This document shows positions 43,052-51,253 of a DNA stretch of 64,000 nucleotides, one piece after another; the stretch's first letter is position 1; each line of letters starts with the position of its first letter. The notes below the pieces were generated by a model. That model made no database searches and was not told the origin of the DNA. It saw nothing but the letters and a program-made list of their open reading frames with translations. The position numbers were made by a program, and so were the translations under genes. The stretch comes from Labrys okinawensis. GTDB taxonomy: Bacteria; Pseudomonadota; Alphaproteobacteria; Rhizobiales; Labraceae. The stretch spans positions 55,878-119,877 of the forward strand of contig NZ_PUEJ01000016.1 in NCBI RefSeq assembly GCF_002982075.1, read 5' to 3'.

Positions 43052-43744
43052 CTAGAAATCGAGATCCGCATAGGTGGCCGAAGGCGGCGTGCCCCGCAGC
43101 GTCTCGGCCAGGAGCGGGCGGAAGGACGGACGCGACTTGAGGCGGGCATACCATTCCTTGGCAGCCTGGTCCTCGTCCCAGGGCACGTCGCCGAGATAGT
43201 CGACGATCGACAGATGCGCCGCAGCCACGAAATCGGCGTAGGACAGCCTGTCTCCCGCCAGCCAGTTCCGCCGCCGCACCAGATATCCGACATAGCGCAG
43301 ATGATAGCGCACATTCGATTTGGCCGCACGGATCGCCGCCGTATCCGGCGAGGAACCGCCCTCGCCGATCGGCAGGAAGCGCTTCAGGATCTTCTCGGTG
43401 ATCAGATATTCGCTGACTTCGGCATAGAATTTGATGCTGAACCACTCGATCAGGCGGCGGGTCTCCACGCGCGCCCTGGCGTCGCGGGGCAGCAGACGCT
43501 GCTCGCCCAGGGCATCGCCATAGGCTTCGTCGAGATATTCGCAGATCGGCGAGGCGCCGGGCACGATCAGGCCGGTGGCGTCGATCATCACGGGCAGCAC
43601 GCCGGCCGGGTTCATGTGCAGGAAGGCTTCGCGCCGCTCCCACGGCTTTTCCTCGACCAGATCGGTCGCCACGTCCATTTCGCTGAGCACGAGGCGGATG
43701 AAGCGCGATTGCGGGTCGACAGGATGATGAAAAAGCTTGGCCAT
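43052..43744 (-). CDS. FzlA/GST-fold protein
   Basis: 230 residues. GST-like fold: KLFHHPVDPQSRFIRLVLSE and NPAGVLPVMIDATGLIVPGA (no Cys/Tyr in the usual catalytic place), then helices through LAGDRLSYADFVAAAHLSIV. The SRFIRLVLSEM pattern and the queG neighbourhood resemble FzlA, the GST-fold FtsZ-binding division protein of alphaproteobacteria. A true transferase cannot be excluded. Separated from queG by 141 bp. Confidence 0.62.
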   Translation of the reverse strand: MAKLFHHPVDPQSRFIRLVLSEMDVATDLVEEKPWERREAFLHMNPAGVLPVMIDATGLIVPGASPICEYLDEAYGDALGEQRLLPRDARARVETRRLIEWFSIKFYAEVSEYLITEKILKRFLPIGEGGSSPDTAAIRAAKSNVRYHLRYVGYLVRRRNWLAGDRLSYADFVAAAHLSIVDYLGDVPWDEDQAAKEWYARLKSRPSFRPLLAETLRGTPPSATYADLDF

Positions 43745-44241
43745 TGAACCGTGAATCTGGAAACCGCGGATGAGGGCCCAAAGCAGGGCGAAGCGGATAA
43801 CCGGTATACCCCCCCGTGCAACCGCCCGGCAACCGCCTTGCGCGAATAGAACACAGGCTCTGCGGTCGGCGGCGGAAAATGGCCGGCAGGGGTTAACGAG
43901 ACATTGACGCCCCCGGGCCCGGCACTTCGCACCGCACAGCCCGGCACGCCGCCTGAAACGCCACGCGGCGCCTGGCCGCCTTTCCAGGTCTCTCCGTTGC
44001 CAGCGCGATCGTTATGCCATGTGGAAAAGTAACTTACAGATCTCCTATACGTCGGCGATAGGGATCGACAGATGTCGCAATCACAGGTGGTCTCGCGTGC
44101 AGCCCGCAACCTGTTCGTCTGCTGCCCCTTTCCCAAGAGGTAATATCGGAAGCATTGACATGAAGCGATTCAGCGCCAAATTGTTACAAAACGTTAACAA
44201 ACAATAGTGTGGGAAGAAATAGCACTGCAAGGAGCGTGATC
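43745..44241. other. 497-bp gene-free region before the MFS gene
   Basis: No gene seen: a 62-codon frame at 44019-44207 lacks a ribosome site and typical codon use. Base composition shifts to AT-rich after 44020. A perfect TTGACA (44155-44160) with AAATTG about 17 bp later is a candidate promoter. ttacaaaacgttaacaaac (44184-44204) is near-palindromic and could be an operator. Confidence 0.45.
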
Positions 44242-45717
44242 ATGCCGGTAGACCTGACCGACAGCAAAGCCATTCGCAGCCTCATTCCGGCGCGCATGGA
44301 CCGCCTGCCCTGGGCCCGCTTCCATTGGATGGTCGTGGTGGGCCTGGGGATCAGCTGGATTCTCGACGGCATCGAGATCCAGCTCGTTTCGGCCTCCGGC
44401 TTCAAGCAGAGCCTGGGCATGTCGAGCGCGGAGGTCGGCTTCGCGGGCACGATCTATCTGATCGGCCAGGTGGTCGGCGCCCTCTTCTTCGGCCGATTGA
44501 CCGACCGCTGGGGCCGCAAGAAACTGTTCATCATCACGCTGGCGATCTATCTCGTCGGCTCCGGCGTGGCGGGTTTCGCCTGGACACCCTGGTTCCTCTA
44601 TCTCTGGCGTTTCGTTGCAGGCCTCGGCATCGGCGGGGAATATACCGCGATCAATTCGGCCATCGACGAACTCATTCCGGCCAAATATCGCGGCCGGGTC
44701 GACATTGCCGTCAACGGCACCTATTGGGCCGGCGCCATGCTGGGCGCCATCGGCAGCTTCTATCTGCTCGACCACAGCCTGTTTGCCGAGAATGTCGGCT
44801 GGCGCATCGCCTTCTTCATCGGGCCGGTGCTCGGCCTGATCATCATCTTCCTGCGCCGGCACATCCCCGAAAGCCCGCGCTGGATGGTCACCCACGGCCA
44901 GGCCAGGGAAGCGGAGACCATCGTCGACGGCATCGAGGCCGGCGTGCGAGCGCAGGGCGTCACCCTGGCCCCGGTCGACGACAGCAAGGCGATGTATGTC
45001 AAGCCGGAGGAATCGGTCCCCTTCTCCAAGCTGGTGGACGTCTTCTTCCGCGAATACCCCTCACGTACCTTCCTCGGCATCACCATGATGGTGACCCAGT
45101 CCTTCCTCTACAACGCGATCTTCTTCACCTACGCCCTGGTGCTGCAGAACTTCTACCACCTCAACGAGTCGCAGACGGCGCTGTATTTCTTCCCCTTCGC
45201 CATCGGCAACCTGATCGGCCCGTTGCTGCTAGGGCCGCTGTTCGACACGATCGGCCGGCGCAAGATGATCTTCAGCACCTATGTGCTGGCAGGGCTGGTC
45301 CTGCTCGTCTCGGCCTATCTGTTCAAGCAGGGCAGCCTGAGCGCCAACACCCACACGCTGTTCTGGTGCGTCTCCTTCTTCTTCGCCTCGGCCGGTGCGT
45401 CCTCGGCCTATCTCACCGTCAGCGAGATCTTCCCGCTGGAAGTCCGCGGCCAGGCGATTTCCTATTTCTTCGCCGTCGCCCAGATCGTCGGCTCGATGGG
45501 CCCGCTGATCTTTGGCTATCTGGTCGGTGACGGCACGCAGCGCGATCCGCTGTTCTGGGGCTATGTCGTCGGTTCGGTGGTGATGATCTTCGGCGGCGTG
45601 GTCGCGCTGATCTTCGGCGTCGATGCCGAAGGCAAGGGGCTGGAGGATATCGCCGATCCCCTCACCAAGGTCAGCGTCACCGTGGAGGGGGCGCTCGGGC
45701 CGCAGGCGCTGCGCTAG
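44242..45717 (+). CDS. MFS transporter, sugar/organic acid porter type
   Basis: 491 residues from ATG 44242, behind AAGGAGCG. Twelve predicted helices in two six-helix halves, split by a long cytoplasmic loop around residues 225-280. Motif A: GRLTDRWGRKKLF; second-half equivalent LLGPLFDTIGRRKMIF. RHIPESPRWMVTHGQAREAE is the PESPRW signature of the sugar-porter/aromatic acid family. Substrate not determinable. Single gene with its own upstream region. Confidence 0.85.
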   Translation: MPVDLTDSKAIRSLIPARMDRLPWARFHWMVVVGLGISWILDGIEIQLVSASGFKQSLGMSSAEVGFAGTIYLIGQVVGALFFGRLTDRWGRKKLFIITLAIYLVGSGVAGFAWTPWFLYLWRFVAGLGIGGEYTAINSAIDELIPAKYRGRVDIAVNGTYWAGAMLGAIGSFYLLDHSLFAENVGWRIAFFIGPVLGLIIIFLRRHIPESPRWMVTHGQAREAETIVDGIEAGVRAQGVTLAPVDDSKAMYVKPEESVPFSKLVDVFFREYPSRTFLGITMMVTQSFLYNAIFFTYALVLQNFYHLNESQTALYFFPFAIGNLIGPLLLGPLFDTIGRRKMIFSTYVLAGLVLLVSAYLFKQGSLSANTHTLFWCVSFFFASAGASSAYLTVSEIFPLEVRGQAISYFFAVAQIVGSMGPLIFGYLVGDGTQRDPLFWGYVVGSVVMIFGGVVALIFGVDAEGKGLEDIADPLTKVSVTVEGALGPQALR

Positions 45718-45785
45718 GGCGGCGCACGGGGCGCGTTCAACCATGGGCGCGCCCTGCGGTGGAGGTCGGTTCATCGAAGCCCGTC

Positions 45786-45806
45786 ATCGCGAGCGAAGCA
45801 ATGATA
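45786..45806 (+). repeat. Fragment of the gcgaagcaat repeat
   Basis: cgtcatcgcgagcgaagcaat corresponds to one arm of the inverted repeat at 30684-30770. The remaining 45718-45967 shows no clear feature. Confidence 0.5.
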
Positions 45807-45967
45807 GGGCGGGTATTGCGGCGACATAACCTCCACCCCGCCGATCGGTCTAGCCCCGTGACAACCACCGCGGCGCGCCGGACAAGGCAAGAGATAGTGG
45901 AAGAACAGGCATCCAATTCAGCCACATTTCCTTCCAGACTGGCGGCCATCACAGGCCGATCGAAGAA

Positions 45968-47425
45968 ATGGGTGAGGAAATGGCTGCCGTCACGGAGGAT
46001 CTCGTCAAGCTCTATGCTCAGTCCGATGCCCTGGCGCTCGGAGAGCTGGTGCGGACCAGGCAGGTCAAGGCTTCGGAACTGGTCGAGACGGCGATCGAAC
46101 TCGTCGCCCGCCTCGATCCCAAGCTGAACAGCGTCGTCATTCCGACCTTCGATGTCGCGCGGCAGGTCGCGGAGGCGCCGGGCACGGGCCCGTTCGCGGG
46201 CGTGCCGTTCCTGCTCAAGAATCTCGGCACGCAATGGAAGGGCACGCCCCTGACCTCGGGGCTCGCCTATCTCCAGAACTATGTCTGCCCCGCCGATTCC
46301 GAAATCGGCCGCCGCATGCGCGCCTCCGGCCTCGCTCCGATCGGGCGCAGCAACACGCCGGAATATGGCTGGTGCATTTCCACCGAGCCGCGCCTCTACG
46401 GCCCCACCGTCAATCCCTGGAATCCGGCTGTTACCGCCGGCGGCTCGAGCGGCGGCTCGGCGGCGGCCGTCGCGGCGCGCATCGTTCCGATCGCCGATGC
46501 CTCCGATGGCGGCGGCTCGATCCGCGTGCCGGCCTCCTGCTGCGGCGTGGTCGGTCTCAAACCCTCGCGCGGGCGCGTCAGCTACGGGCCCTTCGACGCG
46601 GATCTGTGGTTCGGCTGCATCTATTTCCTGTGCAACAGCCGCAGCGTGCGCGATACCGCCGCCTTTCTCGACGTCGTCGCCGGCAATCTGCCGGGCGATC
46701 CCTATACGGCGCCGCGCCCCGAGGAGAGCTGGCTGTCCCTGCTCGCCAGGCGCCCCAAGGGCCTGAAGATCGGCTACACCCTCACCGCCCCCTTCGGCGA
46801 TCCCTATGCGCCCGAGGTGAAGGCGGCGGTCGAGGACGCCGTCCGGCTGCTGGAGAGCCTCGGCCACACGGCGGAGGAATATCGCTTCGAGGTCGATCTC
46901 GAGGAAGCCTGGTGGCGCTACAACGACATCATCGCGGTGGAGACCTCGACCGAATTCACCCAGCACGCCAAATTCGCGGGGCGCCCGCCCGAAGAGGCCG
47001 ATCTCCAGCCCTTCAACTGGTCGATGCTGGAATATGCCAGGACGCTGTCGGCGACGCAGTATTCGGCCAGCATCGGTGCCGTGCGCAAGGCAGCCCAGCG
47101 CATTGCCATGGAGCTTGCGCCCTTCGACGCCTTCGTCACGCCCACCTTGACGCAGCCGCCGCGCCCGGTCGGCTACTGGTCGATGGAGGACGGCAATCGC
47201 GAGCGCTATCTGGCGCGCTGGTCGGACGCCGCCTTCATGTTCGCCTTCAACATCTCAGGCCTCCCGGCGATGTCGGTGCCGCTCGGCATGGCCGACGGCA
47301 ACAAGCCCGTGGGCATCCAGTTCATCGGCCGCCACGGCGACGAGGCGACGATCCTGCAGCTCGCCGCGCAGGCGGAGGAAGCCGCGCCCTGGATCGGGCG
47401 CAAGCCGCAGGTGTGCGCCATCTGA
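45968..47425 (+). CDS. Amidase signature family amidohydrolase
   Basis: 485 residues from ATG 45968; ATG 45980 is an alternative. Ser-cisSer-Lys triad elements: Lys in VPFLLKNLGTQ, cis-Ser in VTAGGSSGGSAAAVAA, nucleophile Ser in DASDGGGSIRVPASCCG. No GatB or GatC nearby, and the C-terminus (AMSVPLGMADGNKPVGIQF) fits a free-standing amidase rather than GatA. Substrate unknown. The stop is followed by an inverted repeat and a bidirectional terminator shared with pheS. Confidence 0.87.
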   Translation: MGEEMAAVTEDLVKLYAQSDALALGELVRTRQVKASELVETAIELVARLDPKLNSVVIPTFDVARQVAEAPGTGPFAGVPFLLKNLGTQWKGTPLTSGLAYLQNYVCPADSEIGRRMRASGLAPIGRSNTPEYGWCISTEPRLYGPTVNPWNPAVTAGGSSGGSAAAVAARIVPIADASDGGGSIRVPASCCGVVGLKPSRGRVSYGPFDADLWFGCIYFLCNSRSVRDTAAFLDVVAGNLPGDPYTAPRPEESWLSLLARRPKGLKIGYTLTAPFGDPYAPEVKAAVEDAVRLLESLGHTAEEYRFEVDLEEAWWRYNDIIAVETSTEFTQHAKFAGRPPEEADLQPFNWSMLEYARTLSATQYSASIGAVRKAAQRIAMELAPFDAFVTPTLTQPPRPVGYWSMEDGNRERYLARWSDAAFMFAFNISGLPAMSVPLGMADGNKPVGIQFIGRHGDEATILQLAAQAEEAAPWIGRKPQVCAI

Positions 47426-47460
47426 CAATCGCGGTCTGACAATCGTGATCTGAAGCGTCG

Positions 47461-47524
47461 CGCAGCCCCTCACCCGTACCCTCTCCCCGTAAGAACGGGG
47501 CGAGGGTACGGGTGAGGGGCTGCG
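47461..47524. repeat. 29-bp inverted repeat (cccctcaccc type)
   Basis: Arms 47461-47489 and 47496-47524 (cgcagcccctcacccgtacc...) pair with one mismatch around a 6-nt loop. Same family as 14141-14299. Confidence 0.85.
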
Positions 47525-47545
47525 CAAGCGCCAGCGGGTTATGGA

Positions 47546-47581
47546 AAAAGCCCTCCCCCAGACAAACGGAGGAGGGCTTTT
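47546..47581. terminator. Bidirectional rho-independent terminator, amidase/pheS
   Basis: aaaagccctcc (47546-47556) pairs with ggagggctttt (47571-47581), giving A-run, GC stem and T-run on both strands. It stands between two convergent genes. Confidence 0.88.
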
Positions 47582-47608
47582 CAGATCTGCTTCGATGCCG
47601 CGGCGGCC

Positions 47609-48691
47609 TCAGGCCGTCAGGCCGCCCGCCAGGCTCGGCAGGTCGAAGGGGCGGAAGCCGAAATGCGACAGCCAGCGCACATCGGCGTCGAAGAAGGGGC
47701 GCAGGTCCGGCATGCCATACTTCAGCATGGCGATGCGGTCGATGCCCATGCCCCAGGCAAAGCCCTGATATTCGTCGGGATCCAGGCCGCAATTGCGCAG
47801 CACATTGGGATGCACCATGCCGCAGCCCAGGATTTCCAGCCAATCCTCGCCCTCGCCGAAGCGGATCTCGCCGCCCTTGCGCGAGCACTGGATGTCGACT
47901 TCCATCGACGGCTCGGTGAAGGGGAAGAAGGAGGGACGGAAGCGCATCTTCACCGAAGGCACTTCGAAGAAGGCGCGGCAGAACTCTTCCAGCACCCACT
48001 TCATGTGGCCGACATGGCTCACCTTGTCGATGACCAGCCCCTCGACCTGATGGAACATCGGCGTGTGGGTCTGGTCGCTGTCATGGCGATAGGTGCGCCC
48101 GGGCACGACGATGCGGATCGGCGGCTTCTGGCTCAGCATGGTGCGGATCTGCACCGGACTGGTATGGGTGCGCAGCACCTTGCGCTCGCCCTTCTCGTCG
48201 GGCGCCAGGAAGAAGGTGTCGTGCATCTCGCGGGCCGGATGGCCGGGCGGGAAGTTGAGCAGGGTGAAGTTGTATTCGTCCGTCTCGATATCCGGGCCTT
48301 CGGCGATGGCGAAGCCCATATCGGCGAAGATCGCGGTGATCTCGTCGATGACCTGGCTGATCGGGTGAATGCGGCCGAGCTCGGTGCCGCTCTCGCGCAC
48401 CGGCAGCGTCACGTCGACGGCTTCCGCCACCAGGCGCGCTTCCAGCGCGGCGGCCTTCAGCACGGTCCTGCGCTCGGCCAGCGCCGCGGTGACGCGGTCC
48501 TTGACGACATTGATGGCGGCGCCCGCCTGCCTGCGCTCTTCCGGCGCCATCTTGCCGAGGGTGGCCAGGCGCTCGGAGATCGAGCCCTTCTTGCCGAGCG
48601 CCGAGACGCGCACCGCTTCCAGGGCCGCCTCGTCGCCGGCGGCGGCGATCTCGGACAACAGGGTCGTTTCCAGGCTGGTCAGGTCGTTCAT
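47609..48691 (-). CDS. pheS: Phenylalanine--tRNA ligase alpha subunit
   Basis: 360 residues from ATG 48691, after GAGGAAGTGACG. Class II synthetase motifs: HPISQVIDEITAIFADMGF, LLNFPPGHPAREMHDTFF, RTHTSPVQIRTM, GRTYRHDSDQTHTPMFHQ (motif 2) and FAWGMGIDRIAMLKYG (motif 3). N-terminal coiled coil (ALGKKGSISERLATLGKM). pheT normally follows pheS; here a terminator and an amidase gene on the opposite strand follow instead, so pheT must be elsewhere. Confidence 0.96.
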   Translation of the reverse strand: MNDLTSLETTLLSEIAAAGDEAALEAVRVSALGKKGSISERLATLGKMAPEERRQAGAAINVVKDRVTAALAERRTVLKAAALEARLVAEAVDVTLPVRESGTELGRIHPISQVIDEITAIFADMGFAIAEGPDIETDEYNFTLLNFPPGHPAREMHDTFFLAPDEKGERKVLRTHTSPVQIRTMLSQKPPIRIVVPGRTYRHDSDQTHTPMFHQVEGLVIDKVSHVGHMKWVLEEFCRAFFEVPSVKMRFRPSFFPFTEPSMEVDIQCSRKGGEIRFGEGEDWLEILGCGMVHPNVLRNCGLDPDEYQGFAWGMGIDRIAMLKYGMPDLRPFFDADVRWLSHFGFRPFDLPSLAGGLTA

Positions 48692-49032
48692 CGTCACTTC
48701 CTCAAATCGAGGTGCCTTCTAGCCTATTTCAGGCGGAAAAGGGAACCGCATTCGACAGATCAGGCACTGCAGATTTGCGCCACCGAATAACGGTTTTGCA
48801 CCCGAACCGACGAAAAAAGCGGGAATTGCGGCCCCGGGATACCCCCGGCAAAATGGCGCTCAAGCGCCCGATGAATGGCTGCGATGCCCTTCCCGGCGGC
48901 ATTTCGAACCCCGCTTTTCTATCATCTGAATGATTCACATATTCGCTAATTATCTAATTAATCAATCTTGAAAATATTTAAAAACCCGTGTTATCAAGGG
49001 CTTGTGAGCAGCCTGGCGAAAATGGCGAAGGG
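48692..49032. promoter_or_regulatory. AT-rich control region of the ArsR gene
   Basis: No gene. Strong promoter candidate TTGAAA (48968-48973), 17 bp, TTATCA (48991-48996), giving a leader of about 30 nt to the ArsR start. Just upstream, taattatctaatta (48947-48960) is a symmetrical AT-rich motif suited to ArsR-type binding. Also atcatctgaatgattca near 48921. Confidence 0.65.
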
Positions 49033-49377
49033 ATGATGACGGTCGACAAGGTCTTCGAAGCGCTTTCCTCACCGCCACGACGGCGGATTCTGGCCGATCT
49101 GTCGCGGGCCGACATGACGGCTGGGCAGGTGGTCGAAAAGCTCGCCGATGCGATGTCGGCGCCGGCGGTTTCCAAGCATCTTTCCATTCTGGAGAATGCC
49201 GGCCTGGTCCGGCGCGAGCGGCGGGGCCAGAACGTGCATTACGGCCTCAGGCGCGAGACGCTCGCCAACACGCTGCTGGAATTCCTGTCCGCCTTCGAGC
49301 CGGCGGTCAGGCCCGATGGCGCCGACTCGGCGCTGGAGCGCATCCGCCGCAACATGCTGTCGGGGCGCGGGCTCTAG
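49033..49377 (+). CDS. ArsR family winged-helix regulator
   Basis: 114 residues from ATG 49033 (next ATG 49036 equally likely). Winged helix: VFEALSSPPRRRILADLSRA, TAGQVVEKL, MSAPAVSKHLSILENAGLV and RRERRGQNVHYGLR. No CxC metal site is visible, so it belongs to the non-metal group (SdpR-like), often controlling SRPBCC or GST-type targets. No target gene is adjacent. The stop codon (TAG, 49375-49377) is supplied by a 105-bp repeat. Confidence 0.85.
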   Translation: MMTVDKVFEALSSPPRRRILADLSRADMTAGQVVEKLADAMSAPAVSKHLSILENAGLVRRERRGQNVHYGLRRETLANTLLEFLSAFEPAVRPDGADSALERIRRNMLSGRGL

Positions 49378-49478
49378 AGCAAAGCGCGTTCAAGCGTGAA
49401 CGCTTATTTGCTCTAGCTCATTGTTCTGACGCGTCTTTGCGATTCTTGGTGACTCCGTCTAATCGCAAAACGCTATAG
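49373..49478 (+). repeat. 105-bp two-hairpin intergenic repeat, copy 5
   Basis: Almost identical to copies 1 and 6 (a few substitutions, for example tctagctcattg). Its CTAG provides the ArsR stop codon. Confidence 0.92.
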
Positions 49479-49603
49479 GGCATGTCGTCGGGTGCGCGGG
49501 CATCTCGCCCGTTCTTCTTTGCCTGCAACCGCTGGGCTCTTGCAGTGCCGGGCGCAACGGCTCAATAGAGTCGGACCGTCCTATCGTTCGATGCAAGGTC
49601 TCC

Positions 49604-50431
49604 ATGCCGTCTCCCGACAATTCCGCGCCCACCAACATGCTGTCCACCGTCGAGGCTCTTACCCCCGAGACGCGCGCGAAGGTCGACGAATTGCAGCGAA
49701 CCGAAGCGCCGGCCTACCGGCTGGCCGCGCTCGACCCCGACTTCATGCTGGGCGATTCCACCCGAGGCGTGCGCTTCCAGCTCGAATACGCCAAGGCGCA
49801 GGAGGGGATGAAGGCGGCCCATATCCGCTCCACCATCGTGGTGTTCGGTTCGGCCCGCGTCAGGGAGAACGCGCCCGGCAATCACGGCCGCTGGTACAAG
49901 GAGGCGCGCACCTTCGGCTACATCGCTTCGCGCCGCGGCGGCGCCCTCAACGAGGATGGCGGCGGGCGCTTCAACGTGATCGCCACAGGCGGCGGCCCGG
50001 GCATCATGGAGGCCGCCAATCGCGGCGCCGCCGAGGCCGGCGCTCCCACCATCGGCTTCAACATCACCCTGCCGCACGAGCAATATCCCAACCCCTACAC
50101 CACCCCTTCCCTCTCCTTCCGCTTCCACTATTTCGCCATGCGCAAGATGCATCTGGCCATGCATTCGGCGGCGCTGGTGGTGTTTCCGGGCGGCTTCGGC
50201 ACGCTCGATGAATTGTTCGAGATCATCACCCTGCGCCAGACGGGCAAGATGTCCTTCTGCCCGATCGTGCTGATGGACAAGGCTTATTGGACCCGGATCA
50301 TCAATTTCGACGCCCTGGTCGAGGAAGGCTTCATCAAGGCCGAGGACCTGACCCTGTTCGACTTTGCCGAGACGGCCGAGGAATGCTGGTCGATCCTGGA
50401 GCGCAAGGGTTTGACCGCCCCGAGCGAATAG
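49604..50431 (+). CDS. LOG family protein (Rossmann-fold nucleotide-binding)
   Basis: 275 residues, longer than the 190-residue LOG core. A 75-residue N-terminal extension (VEALTPETRAKVDELQRTEA, FQLEYAKAQEGMK) precedes the domain. Core: VVFGSARV, FNVIATGGGPGIMEAANRGA and the signature PGGFGTLDELFEIITLRQTG. LOG proteins hydrolyse cytokinin riboside monophosphate or other nucleotides; bacterial substrates vary. Converges on the next gene with a 3-bp gap. Confidence 0.87.
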   Translation: MPSPDNSAPTNMLSTVEALTPETRAKVDELQRTEAPAYRLAALDPDFMLGDSTRGVRFQLEYAKAQEGMKAAHIRSTIVVFGSARVRENAPGNHGRWYKEARTFGYIASRRGGALNEDGGGRFNVIATGGGPGIMEAANRGAAEAGAPTIGFNITLPHEQYPNPYTTPSLSFRFHYFAMRKMHLAMHSAALVVFPGGFGTLDELFEIITLRQTGKMSFCPIVLMDKAYWTRIINFDALVEEGFIKAEDLTLFDFAETAEECWSILERKGLTAPSE

Positions 50432-50434
50432 GCT

Positions 50435-51049
50435 TCAGGACGGGTCGAATTCGGCCTTGGCGCACCAGGCGAGCGTCGCCGGCTCGAATGCCGGGCGCTT
50501 GCCTGCGCCATCGCCGAGCCCCGCGGCAAGGGCTCGTTCGACCTCCTCCCGGCTGGCATAAAGAGGCAGCGCTTCGCAGACGGCCGGAATCACCCATAAC
50601 CGGTTGTTCAACGCGTGCGGCCGCCCTCTGTCGTCGACGACGGCGCCGGTGACTTTGAGGACGCCGCCGCCCGGCCCGACCTGAATGCTGCCCACTCGGC
50701 TCACCGGACGATTTCGATGGCGCCCCTCGGCTGCATTGACGGCATCGGTCCGCGTGCGGATGAAAGCCAGGGCACCGTCACTGCCGAAGCAATAGGTGAT
50801 TTTTTCGCGGGCCAGTTCGCCGATCTGGCGTTCGAGGCGCAAAACGGCCGGCTTCTTCCGGTCCGCGCGCCAATATTGGAAGGTGTCGTGGCCGGGCGCA
50901 CCGCGGCGCCAGCCGAGCCAATCCTCGCCGCCGACGTGCTGGCAGGCCTGCCAGGTCCGGCGGCTCTCGCGCAACGCCTGCGCATCCGCGCGCACCGGGA
51001 CCGTTGATGCCACAATGGCGACCGCGGTCAGAGACATCCATATCCGCAT
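50435..51049 (-). CDS. Secreted protein of unknown function
   Basis: 204 residues from ATG 51049, seven bases after GGGGAG. Signal peptide (SLTAVAIVASTVPVRADA). Four Cys in the mature part (ACQHVGG, ITYCFGS, PAVCEALP, AWCAKAEF) suggest two disulfides. Not recognised. Convergent with the LOG gene. Confidence 0.65.
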   Translation of the reverse strand: MRIWMSLTAVAIVASTVPVRADAQALRESRRTWQACQHVGGEDWLGWRRGAPGHDTFQYWRADRKKPAVLRLERQIGELAREKITYCFGSDGALAFIRTRTDAVNAAEGRHRNRPVSRVGSIQVGPGGGVLKVTGAVVDDRGRPHALNNRLWVIPAVCEALPLYASREEVERALAAGLGDGAGKRPAFEPATLAWCAKAEFDPS

Positions 51050-51154
51050 GCGCGCTCCCCGGGTGGAATGCAAACATTGTGACGATACGCCCGGCCGGAT
51101 CACCTCGCCATCTCCACGGGAACAAGCCGGCCAGCACGGTCCACAATAGGAGCG

Positions 51155-51245
51155 CCTTCGGCTGCACGGGCATCTTGCCCGCTCTTGGACACACTGCGTT
51201 CGCCGGAAGGCAAGAACGGCAAGATGCCATGCACCCGGAGAAATC
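51155..51245. repeat. Degenerate cgggcatcttgcccg-type inverted repeat
   Basis: ctgcacgggcatcttgcccg ... ggcaagatgccatgcacccg, related to the repeat at 17490-17573 and the single arm at 49488-49521. Confidence 0.65.
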
Positions 51246-51253
51246 CCGGCAGA

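Noticed and set aside
44019..44207. A 62-codon frame before the MFS gene
   Set aside because: No ribosome site, unusual codon use, and it overlaps a likely promoter region.
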